A stretch of 64,000 nucleotides of DNA from Spirodela intermedia (lineage: Eukaryota; Streptophyta; Magnoliopsida; Alismatales; Araceae): positions 1,245,001 to 1,309,000 of the forward strand of contig LR746273.1 in NCBI GenBank assembly GCA_902729315.2, read 5' to 3'. A model generated the notes under the pieces. That model was not told the DNA's origin. It did no database searches and saw nothing but the letters and a program-made list of their open reading frames with translations. How positions within the stretch are numbered: the stretch's first letter is position 1; every line of letters starts with the position of its first letter. Below, piece after piece: positions 11,073-21,900 of this stretch. The position numbers and the translations under genes were made by a program.

Positions 11073-13944
11073 TCACATGCTGGGCTTCACGTTGAGGCGA
11101 GTCGCCAGCTTCTGGCCCAGGGATTTGTCACACTGCAGTTACAGTCACACAACCAGGGATTAGACTGAAACAAGGCAATGCTCATGGTAGAACTTGTCTT
11201 ATGATTCTATGATGGGATGAATTAGGATATGAGCTGAAGACAAGAAATCTCCTGGGAGTTGCCGATTAGGGGGGCTCTCACCTGTGACCAGTATGAGATC
11301 CAGATGCTCCGGATTTCGTGGGTGACCCTTTGGTCGGAGAGCGCCTCGATCCACCTCCGGATGAATCGTTCTTGCCTGAGACAGACACAGAAGAGGATGA
11401 TCGGCTCAGTTGTTGAGGACGATAATAATCTAGAGGGAAGCCTTGAGGATTGGGATGTGAGCTGGGAAATTACCTGTCAGGCGCCCACGATCGGTACCTC
11501 TCTCCGGGCTGCTTGAAGTTGTTCTCCTTCTTGATGACAGTCTGCGGTCAACGGAAATATATGGCATGAGTACCTGGCATATGGTGATGCAGTGCATGCA
11601 AGGCGATCGGAGCTCACCTTCTCACGTCTACCAGTAAGAACACGGGAAGGAATCGGGTACTGCTCTGCGTGTCGAACAGGGTCGTACCTCGAAGGGAAGT
11701 AGTTGACCTGAGAAAGTGGAGATTCATCCAGTCATTAGTTGCCACAGAGGGACCAAGGCCGCATAAAAGGGTGATCGATATGATTTCATTACCTCCTCGT
11801 CCCGATGCATAAAATTCATGAAGCCCTCGTGGTGGTTGTTGTGGTGCGCGGACTTGGGGGCATTGGGCGGGAGCAGCAGGTAGTTCGGCCCAAGGCGGTG
11901 CCTCTGAGTGTCAGCGTAGGAGAAGATCCTGGTCTGCAGGAGCTTATCATCTGAGTAGTAAATCCCCGGGACGATGATTGCCGGGCAGAAGGCAAGCTGC
12001 TCATTCTCCGCGAAGAAATTGTCGATGTTCTTGTTCAAGACCAGACGGCCCACCGGCTGGAGGGGCAGGATGTCTTCGGGCCAGGTCTTGGTGACGTCAA
12101 GTGGGTCAAAGTCAAACCTGTCCTCGTGATCCGGGTCGATTGTCTGAATGTAGAGCTTCCATTCTGGGTAGTTTCCGGCGGCAATGGAGTCGTAGAGGTC
12201 CTTGGTGGCGTGGCTGTGGTTGGTGCCTCCAACCACAACTGCTTCGTCTTCCAGCAGGGACTTCACCCCGCAAGTGGGCTTCCAGTGGAACTTCACGTAG
12301 TGGGTCTTCCCTGCCTTGTTGACCAGAGTGTAGGTGTTGACCCCGGAGCCGTCCATGTGCCTGTAGTCAGCGGGGATGCCGATGTCGTCGAAGAGGAAAG
12401 TGAACATGTGGAGGCTCTCGGGGTGGTGGGAGAAGAAGTCGAGGATCCTCCAGTTCTCCTGGATGTGGGACACCGGGTTGGGCTTCAGAGCGTGGACCAT
12501 GTCGGGGAACTTCATCCCGTCTCGGATGAAGAACACCGGGAAGTTGTTCCCCACAAGATCGAAATTCCCCTGAAGCGCCACAAAAAAAAAAAGAAAAGGG
12601 AACAAGAACAAGAAGAATGTGATGAGGATCAGTCATCGGAAGCTAAGTAACCATTGTTTGACTTGAGATTATCTAATGATTCGACCCATGATTTGGAAAA
12701 GTTGACTGAGTGTGGGACAGAGCGAGCTAGAAAAAATACCTCTCTGGTGTAGAACTTGACGGCGAAGCCACGGGGGTCTCTTAGGGTTTCGGGGCTCCCC
12801 CTCTCGTGAATGACGGTGGAGAACCGTACGATCACCGGGGTCTGGACACCGGGGCCACGGAGGAAGTCCGCGCAGGTGAGGTGGGTGATGTCGTGGGTGA
12901 CCTCGAAGAAGCCCTTGGCACTGGCTCCTCTGGCGTGGACGACCCGCTCGGGGATCCGCTCCCTGTCGAACTGCGCTATCTTCTCGATCAGATGGTAATC
13001 CTCCAGCAGAATCGGCCCTGCCAGGAAATCCCACAGCTTCCATTACCACCATTCATCATTGCAGTCTCTCATCTCACACTCTAATAATCCCTTCTTTCAT
13101 CAATCCCTTTTCGACCCAGAATGCAACTACCATCTTCTGGGCCTCCCTCGTCTCATCAACCCCTGATCATGATGCATCAAAGATGAGACGGTCTTCCCTC
13201 TGTTTCTCTCTGACCTTAGCATGGTGTATTATACATAGTTTTCTTCAATTTCCTAAAGAGTCTTTTGAACAACTAGAATATGTGTTTTATTTCATGGGGT
13301 AGTATATATATAGCCTTCATTCCCAGTCTCTGATCTCACATTGTAATAATCACTTGTTTCATCAAACAGTATTCTGTCTCTCTGTCTCTCTCTGTCTCTC
13401 TCTGTCTCTCTCTGTCCCTCTCTGTCTCTCTCTATCTATCTCTCTGTGATCTAAGGATGGTGTGTGTGTATTATATATATAGCCTTCTTGGATTTCCTCA
13501 AGAGTCTTTGGAGCATCTAGAACGTGTGTTTATTTCATGGCAATAATCACCTGAACCCCCCTCCCCCCCTCCGTGGTGCTTCTGATTCTTCGAGGAGGAG
13601 AACCGTTCTAAACGGGGGAATTATTAGGCGGGGATGGAATCGGAATCACGTATTGCAAACAAGACAGAAAGAAAAACTTGTTCGAGAAAGCAGAGATACG
13701 GCGAAAACCACCAGCAAGACCATTTCCGGAGACAAACCCATGGATTTATTGCGTGCATGAAAGATAATCAGGCGTAAAAATAGCAGCAAGGGAGAGGGAG
13801 CAGCTGGGTACCCCTCTCTCCGACAGTGAGCGAGTTGTTGTTGTTCCAGACCGGCGCCCCGGAGTTGGTCGTCCAGAAGGGAGAGTTGAAGGCGCTCGAA
13901 GGCCGAAACTGTTCCAACCCAACATATCAGACGTCTTATACACA

Positions 13945-13989
<45 letters not shown>

Positions 13990-14004
13990 CTTGTAAGGAT
14001 CCAT
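11073..14004 (-). CDS. CAT: Catalase (peroxisomal, heme)
   Basis: Eight exons on the minus strand: 14004-13990, 13908-13812, 13017-12740, 12569-11793, 11707-11618, 11541-11474, 11375-11282, 11132-11073. The joined frame is exactly 492 residues, the standard plant catalase length. It decomposes hydrogen peroxide to water and oxygen in peroxisomes. The catalytic residues sit where expected: His65 in VVHARGA, Asn138 in [10 protein letters not shown], and the heme-ligand tyrosine in [17 protein letters not shown] (about 348). The tail reads [16 protein letters not shown] and contains the internal QKL region implicated in peroxisome import. The first exon encodes only MDPYK. Intron 1 (81 bases) is mostly a CT microsatellite beginning directly after the donor. 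Intron 2 (794 bases) holds a copy of the repeat found at 14.8-15.5 kb. Confidence 0.97.
13105..13206 (+). repeat. Solitary copy of the 14.8-15.5 kb repeat inside catalase intron 2
   Basis: The segment starting CCCTTTTCGACCCAGAATGC matches the core of the array units downstream, including the CATCTTCTGGG and GATCATGATGCATCAAAGAT phrases. It is followed at about 13376-13445 by a (TCTG/TCTC)n tract, as the array units are followed by CT tracts. Confidence 0.85.
13376..13445. repeat. (TCTGTCTC)n microsatellite in catalase intron 2
   Basis: A run of CTCTGTCTCTCT-type repeats with minor variants. Confidence 0.85.
13945..13989. repeat. (GA/CT)n microsatellite filling catalase intron 1
   Basis: About 22 dinucleotides. 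In the transcript this is a CU run starting three bases into the intron, immediately after the donor GTT. Confidence 0.9.
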
Positions 14005-14089
14005 GGCGTCGTCTCCACCAATCTCGCTCTCCCTCCTCTGCGAATGCCCGCGAGCGCCTGTGCAGCCCCCCCCCGCCCCCCCCCAGAGC

Positions 14090-14097
14090 TATATATA
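14090..14097 (-). promoter_or_regulatory. TATA box of catalase
   Basis: TATATATA sits 86 bases upstream of the catalase ATG on the minus strand, flanked upstream in the transcript sense by AT-rich DNA and followed by a G-rich run (plus-strand C runs at 14066-14084). Spacing predicts a short 5' UTR of roughly 50 bases. Confidence 0.7.
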
Positions 14098-14555
14098 CAT
14101 ACCCATCATTCTTTCCCGAGTTTCTTCCAGAGCTTGCTTCTCCGCCCTCCAAATATCGGAAAAATCCGTAAATTGCGCACCATTTTAACCTTATCCCGTT
14201 ACCCCAACCATCTCACGCAAATTATCGTCTGCTGCCAATTTGCCGTCCCCGATTTATCGTGATAAATATCTCCATACCGCGTGCCGGGCACACATGTGAG
14301 TCGACATTTTTCGCAGAAAAAATAACCGAGGGGCGGCCTCGGATTTATTTCGTTTATATCTCGGATTTTTCTCACGAGCGGCTCTTCCGTCATGTACGTG
14401 CAACCCGCGCGGTGTGAAAACCAAGTGTGAACGGAATCTACGATATGCCAAATGGCTCCATCTAGCGAAGACGCCAAAAAAATCTGCGCCGCTGAGGAAT
14501 TCTGGCGGCGCACGCACCACAAATAATTAGCTCCAATGCTAAGGCGGCCTAATCG

Positions 14556-14565
14556 GCCACGTGGC
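14556..14565. promoter_or_regulatory. Palindromic G-box upstream of catalase
   Basis: GCCACGTGGC is a perfect G-box core with symmetric flanks, the kind bound by bZIP and bHLH factors in light, ABA and stress responses. It lies about 550 bases upstream of the catalase start, and no other start codon I recognise is nearer. Confidence 0.6.
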
Positions 14566-14757
14566 GGAGAATTCTAGGCGCCTCTCTCAGCCACGACAGC
14601 GCCCACAAACGACAAGCTCCTTATCTACCGGCCAACCTATTTTCATTGAAAAAAACTTAATAAATTTTCAGGTGTAAATCATTTTTCAAATAAATATACC
14701 GAGAATATAACTACAAAATTTTAGCACCCATCGTATGCAAGTTCTTTTTTAAAATGG

Positions 14758-15153
14758 GCATTTTTGAAAATTGCAAAAAAGGGCCCCTTTTCGACCCAGA
14801 ATGCAACTACCATCTTCTGGGTCTCCCTCGTCTCATCAATCCCAGATCATGATGCATCAAAGATCAAACGGTCCCCTCCCCCCTCTCTCTCTCTCTCACA
14901 CACACACACACGCACACATTTTCTGAAAATTGCAACAATCGTCTTCTGTGTCTCCCTCGTGTCAACAATCCCAGGTCATGATGCATCAAAGATCAGACGT
15001 CATGATGCATCAAAGAACAGACGTTCCTCTCTCTCTATCTCTCCCTCTCTCTCATTTTCTGAGCTTGCAACAATTCGACCCAGAATGCAATGACCATCTT
15101 CTAGGTGTCCCTCGTTTCATCAATCCCAGATCATGATGCATCAAAAGATCAAA

Positions 15154-15214
<61 letters not shown>

Positions 15215-15500
15215 GAAAATTGCAAGAAAAAAAGGACCCCTTTTTCGACCAAGAATACAATGACCATCTTCTGGGCCTCGCTCGTCTCGTCAACCCACCC
15301 CAGATCATGATGCACCAACGATCAGATAATTCTCTCCCTCTCTCTCTCTCTGTCTCTCTCATTTTTGAAAATTGCAATAAAAAGGTCCCCTTTTCGACCC
15401 AGAATGCAACGACCATCTTCTGGGTCTCCCTCGTCTCATCAACCCCAGAAGATCATGAGGCACCAAAGATCAGCTAGTCCTCTCTCACCCTCTCTCGTTC
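14758..15500 (+). repeat. Array of five diverged ~120-170 bp units with CT tracts
   Basis: Units begin near 14758, 14920, 15058, 15207 and 15361. Each tends to run: TTTTTGAAAATTGCAA, an A-rich stretch with GGNCCCC, CGACCCAGAATGCAA, CCATCTTCTGGGTCTCC, CTCGTCTCATCAA, CCCAGATCATGATGCATC, AAAGATCAGACGG, and finally a CT or CT/CA microsatellite. Unit 2 lacks the CGACCCAGA part and has its ATGATGCATCAAAGA core duplicated. The array lies between the catalase promoter and the DSK2 3' end. No protein match was seen, and I do not recognise the family. Confidence 0.85.
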
Positions 15501-15725
15501 CTCTAAAAGAAGCAGGAAGGAAAGCAGGACTGAACCACATGCAAGAACAGCCCACCATTTTGGAGCACCATTTAGGCATCAGGACGACCAGAGAGGATTC
15601 CCCCACTGGAAAACAGAGCCCATGAATAGAAATAATTCACAGTGATGCAGACTGCATTAAGAAACTTGTGTATGTACAGAAGATCAGATTCCTCCACAGA
15701 CAGACGGACAGACAGATAGACAGGC

Positions 15726-15760
<35 letters not shown>

Positions 15761-15991
15761 TGATAATCTCAAAATAGCGAGCGAAGGTCCCCGTCTCCTT
15801 CAACCTCAAGCGTCTAAAATTTTCCACTCCATAGCAAGGGAGACGGCGAAAGAAGCCCCGGCATCGTCTTAAATGGTCACGAGAAAAGGCAAGAGACGGC
15901 CTAATTTTACACGCCCTCCTTCCTCCGGCGGCGGGCTGTCATAAAATTAAGGCTATCTTCCCTCATGGCGGCGGCAGCAGTGGCGGCGGGT
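15501..15991. other. DSK2 3' flank
   Basis: This stretch follows the DSK2 stop codon in the minus-strand sense and should contain the 3' UTR. It includes the CAGA microsatellite at 15702-15762. No other gene seen. Confidence 0.5.
15702..15762. repeat. (CAGA)n microsatellite
   Basis: About fifteen CAGA-type units, with a few variants (CGGA, TAGA, GCAGA) in the left third. Confidence 0.9.
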
Positions 15992-18900
15992 TTACTGCCC
16001 AGGATTCCCTAAAAGGCGCTCCACGGCGGCGTGGACGTTCCCTGCGGTGGCCCTCAGTGCGCGGATATTCTCCTGAGTGTCAAAGAAGCCCATTTCCTGG
16101 AGCTGAGACAGCTGCGTCGCATAGAGCTGCTCCGGTGGCACTGCACAGAAGAAGAAGAAGAAGACTTGTCAGTCCTACTGAGGCCCGGAGAAGAAGTCGT
16201 AGAGAGAGAAACGGGAACGAAAGGAGGAGATGGAGTTTACTGACCTTCTGGGCCCGCGGGGGCGGTGAAACTGCCGGCGCCGAGACCCCCAAACATGTTC
16301 ATCAGCAGATCCAGTCCACCGCCGTTGTTCAGCCCGCCTGCAATCACAGACGACCCGAGAAGAGGAGAATTTAATGGCGATGAGGGTGAAGCCAAGGGCA
16401 GCTGGCTGCTTCAGCCAGAAATGGCGACGAAAATAAGAAGATACGATGGGGGGCGGTTCAAATATGGTTTCCGTGCCCACAATCCCACGACGAACAGCAA
16501 ATATCTCATCGGGTTTGTACGATGAAATCTGGATTATTCGTCATCTAAGTTACCTGCGCCGGCTCCCGTCTGGTTTTGTCCCCTGAGACAAAAAACATAC
16601 ATATTCCGCTTAGTAACCTTGGCCGTCAATTCTCTGAGAGATGAATAATCTTTCAGCCCAAAAGAAAAGTAAAACCGCCAAGAAATGGAAATTCTTCAAC
16701 CATGTCATCTCGATGTACCCATTTAGTTCAATATAAATATAAATAGTTTTAGCGAGAGACAGAGAGAGAGGGAGAGAGAAGGGGGACTTACTGGCCTGGT
16801 TGCTGTCTCCCAAGGGACATGAGAGACTGCTGGAGGGTGAGCAGTTGCTGGAACATGGAGGAAATGACACAACGGTCACGCAGGAACCAGGGAGGGGAGT
16901 TAGTCAGGCAAGAGAGAGGAGAGAAGAAAAACGCGAGGAGAAAGAAAGAGCTCGAGAGGGGCACCTGCACTGTTTCAGGCGAAGTCAGTTGCCGGAGAAA
17001 CTCTGGATTCTGCAGCATCTCCCTCAGCTGGGTATTGGACTCGAGCAGGCTGCGCATCTGGGGATTGAGCCCGAGGATCTAACGAGGAAAAGTAAACCAA
17101 GTAAGACGAAGCACAGCTAGGCGAGAGTTTTACCCAGCAAGCGGGCCCAACACCCACCTGGTTCAAGTACTGGGGGTTGGAGAGAAGACTCTGCATGATA
17201 TTCGACATGGCCGGGTTCTGCAAGACCTGGTTCAAGAGCGCCGGGTCCTGCATTCCGTTGACCATCTGCTCCATGTCTGGGAAACCAAGGCCCCCAAGCC
17301 CAGGCAGCCTTGTCTCCGCCGCAGGAGGTGGCGCCCTCGCATTGGCTGTCGGCGCCCCACCGGCTGTAGAAACAGAAAGTTGAGAGCAAAAAACAAAGAC
17401 CGGGGCAATCGATGGCGGATGTGAAATTAGAGTAAGCAACTACCAGGAGCGCCCCACGGATTAGGGAGCGGGTTGGTGTTTGGGGCGGGAGATTCGGTGG
17501 TGGTCTCTCCGGCAGCCAATGGGTCAGCTGCTCTGTCTCTGTTCTGGGCGCCGCCAAGGAGGGCGGCGAAGGGGTTCGACCCAGCGGCAGCTCCAGCATC
17601 AGCCCCCATTGTGGTCGCGTTCAAGAAGGGTTCTTGGACGGTCTCGTACATGCGGCGGAGCATGTTGAAACCTTCAGGGGAGGACTCGATGTTGCTCATG
17701 GCGCGGTCTGTGTTCCGCATCATCTCCCTCATAAGCTCGGGATTCCTCGCGGCCTCCAGCGTCTGCCGGAGGGTGCTGGGGTCGTTCAGAATATGGGCCA
17801 GATCCGGGTTCCGGTCGATGATCTCCCGCATCTGGGGATTGGCCATGATCAGGTTCCGCATCAAGTCGGGGTTGTTCATCAGGTTCTGGATGGCGGGCAG
17901 GTTCATGATCTCCCTCATCATGTTGGGGTTCTGAGTGAGCTGCTGCTGGACCTGGTCAAATTCCGGGAACCCAGCTCCAAATAGGCCTGATGGGGCATTG
18001 CCACCCAGTCCAGCGGGACTGAGGCCCGGGAACAGAGAAGTTCCAAATATGCCCCCTCCGAAGCCCCCACCCTCATTAGGACCGGCATTCCTTCCGGTGC
18101 CCTGGGTGTCGGCGGAGGCTCTTGATGCATTGGTATTGGTTCCTGCTGGTGCAGCAGCAGGCGGAGATGATGCAGACCCACGGACTAGGTGAACAGTGTG
18201 GTCCGGCTCCAAACCTACAGGGCGACAAGGTAATAAATATGGAGGGAAAAATAAAAACACGAGATTCGAAGTAATATTTTTCATTCGGTGAAAAAGAAGA
18301 AAAAGTTCATTATCATGAAGCACGCAAGCAAGCGAGACTAACTTAAATTTAGGATGTCGAGCGTCAGGCCAACTAGGGCAGAATAAGATGGAGAGGAAAC
18401 ATTAAGAAACGAGGAAAATAGAAGGAAAAGAGTAGAAGTAGAAATATTGAATAAATAAGATTCTGAGAGGTATAATTAAACTAGTGGCATAAGAATAAAA
18501 TAAACTAATTAAAAAAGGACAATAAAGTTCAAGAAGCACTAGAGAGTGTTTGGATTGTTAACCTTGACCTTACTTGACGAGTTATTATTTGTCAATTACA
18601 AATGTTGATTTCTAACACGGAACAAAACAAAAAAGACGAGAGCGGAGAGGAAGGAAGAAGAGATCTTCGCCTTAATTCTAAACGGTAGGTTGAACCAATG
18701 TGACATTCCAAAGTCAACTTCCAAAGTCAACTTTTCGGCAAACGGATCGAATACTTATCTTCAAGTTCTTGCAGAACACTAATCCCTCTCTAATTCCATT
18801 TTCTTTTAAAAAAATCACTTAAATCTTCAAAATGGAATGCGTTCATCAGTAGAAATTTTCCTCGTGTTCTCGTCAGTGCAGTGTCTTTGGGACAGCAACC

Positions 18901-21900
18901 AACTTTGTCAAAGTCACACGATTTTGACCCGTTATCTAAGTCAGGATTGTCGGACTAGTTAGTGAAAGAGAATCTCTTGTTTCCAGAGGGGTCTTATGCA
19001 TAGACCTGAGCTGAGTTCAAGCCGAGGTTTCTGGGCACTTATCATGTAAGTAAATTTTGGTTAAAAATGATCTCTTTGAAGTTTCAATTCAACACTGAAT
19101 CGGTCTTGACACAGAAATTAAGATGCGATTCTGTCAGGATCAAGGTTAAAGCAGGATTTCTCACATGGGAGAGTCTTCAGGGCAAAGTTCCAGGAATCCA
19201 TCCATGCAAGATAGTGACACCATGGGAAGTTCAACAAAGACAGGTAGGACACTGAAGGACTAGAATCCAAACGGGATCACCAAGGATCCCACGTTGTTTG
19301 ATAAGGACGGTACTGGAATCATAATCTCGGTAGCGATATCCAAAAATGAGCAAGGCAGAGTCTTCCAGTTGTATTAGTGGGCCTCAGGTGCTAAGCCAAT
19401 CATCATAAAAGTAGCGCACATTACACAATACAAAATTTCCTCAATCACTCATAATTTTAGCATTCTCAAAGCGATCAATCAGATACGAATTAATGAACCC
19501 TAATTTGTTTGCATTTTATACTAAAATAAATCCATGTACGACAGTAAGAAAGTAACCGACAAATCGGATCCGAACTCTCCAGCTTGGCAAATTGATACAT
19601 TGTCGACTCAATATGTAATTACTCTCAGTGCAAAATGCAGCCACTCTCTACTTGAATACTTGCATCTGAAGTCCTGAGATTCTAGTAAGATGAAGATACA
19701 AATCAGGATATGAAGGGCCCACATCTAAAAGATGAGTTATCATGACCCCTAATGTCAACTCCCAGGTTTAAAAAGAAAATACAAATGTATCGAGCATTTC
19801 CAACCCCAGGAAAAATGTGAAGGGGAAAAAAAGAAGTTAGTACGTAAAGAAAATAGTTTTTCCCTTCACAATCAGGGAATGCTAGTCCAGGATCATCATA
19901 GGTGAACGAAGAATCTTCTCCAATAGGTTAGTGGGACATGTCCCCTTGCACTAAAGAAAATTTGGTAAAAAATCCCAAAATTTAAAAGTAAAGTGCCACA
20001 GCTTTACCTATATCAATTATGATATCTTAAAAGTTTATTTGGCACGTTTAAATGACAAATAACAGTAAAATGCTTGTCAAACGCAGCATTCACAGAAACT
20101 TCAACTAAATGCAATTAGAAAACCCTATCAAGGTTGAGAAATCGCAACCCCACAATGTCCTAATCCATGGGTGAAAATTGGCTTTGCTTCCAAAAAAATT
20201 CTCAAGATCCAGACCACTCAAGTGGAACATATAGCCCATTTACAGATTAATGGATAGTGTTTTACACCTGTATGTGAAACTGATATCCGACCTATAAAAG
20301 CACAAGTAAGAACTAATCGAAATAAAATCAATGAAACTAATGTCTAAACGTAAATACAAATTGGCCTTTACTTCAAAACCATGGATAAGTAGGCAGAGAG
20401 ATAAATATCAGCTTGAAAATAAGAACTACATACAGAGACTGATAAACCAACGGAAGGCAACACTGGTACACATGTTAATCTAAAGGAGTAAATAACCAAC
20501 GGAAGGCAACACTGGTACACATGTTAATCTAAAGGAGTAAATAACCAACGGAAGGCAACACTGGTACACATGTTAATCTAAAGGAGTAAATAAATACAGT
20601 CTGCAATCGAAATAAAACAGTCTGCGAGTGGGGACGAAAATTACTACGAAAAATTAATCAGCACTGTCCTCAAATCTGAGTGCACTAGAAAATGAAGATG
20701 ACAGCATGCATGAGAAACTTATATCACACACGATGAAGCGACATAGTGTAAGGCAGTGCACTAACAACTCGTGGACGAGAAAACTGAAACATACAGGGTT
20801 TCTAAGGCTTTCCGTTTTCAGAGTGGGAGCTGCCACCAACTTTACAAGTAGACGACACTTTATCAATATCCAGCATAACTCTCAGACAGAAAATATGATG
20901 TCAACGTTCTACCGTTGTTACAATTTCACAATACTGTCTCCACCACTACTGAGCAAATGATGTGGAACAAATAGACTTCTGCTAACAAAAATCCTCCATC
21001 CTTGTTTGGAAATAATTTCGATCCAGAACGTTTCTACACAAAGAAATCGTTTGGAAATGATACTAGTTCCGCATCCACCAATAACTAGGGAAGGAGTTGG
21101 AGAGAACAAAGAAGTACTAATCGGAAAATACCATGCAAAGATTTCCACAAAACAAGAGAAATTCTGCGATATGAATCCTTGTTAAAATTGTGCTTATGGA
21201 TTTCCCCGGTGTCCAAAAAGTAGGATATTCCAATGGGCTCTTTCAATCTGGTGCTTGAATATCAGCACTTGTCTTTTGGCAGATCAGGAATGAAAACAGT
21301 CACGGGCTGGGCTTACTTTGAACTTCCTTATTTTGGATTCAGCAAATGTCATTGTCTAAAAACTGAAGGGAAGGAATGACAAGTATAAAACCACCTGGCT
21401 CACATTTCAATATGGAACTATCACAACTATAACAAGAAATAGATCGAATTTTGGAATGCACACAGTGTCCAATCAATAAAGGAAGGCATGAATCATTAAT
21501 CTGAGCATGGCACTTGAAAGCGAAAATGAGCACTTTTTTCTGTAAAAATAATCAATGCAATGATGTGATACTGAAACTTTTGGACTGACGAAAAAGGAAG
21601 ACAGAATCATGTTGGACCACTTGATCAGAGCTAGCCAATACCAACATAGATCAGCAGATGTACTGTTGTAGAACATCTTTCAGATTCTTCTGATTTGTAA
21701 TCTTTTTATTTTTTACAGTCCAACTTTCCTCCCAAAATAGCCTCTTTTTTTTCTTCGGAGTGAATTGGATTATTGGACTAAAATAACCATTCAGATTTCT
21801 TACTTGAAAGCGCACAAATCAGACAGTGCAAGATTAGGAATCTGCGATTATTCTTCAATGAAGCCACAGTCCTTGACAATAGTCAAGATTTTCCTATGTT

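Noticed and set aside
12101..13084. Plus-strand frames across the catalase exons
   Set aside because: These mirror the well-supported catalase exons on the other strand.
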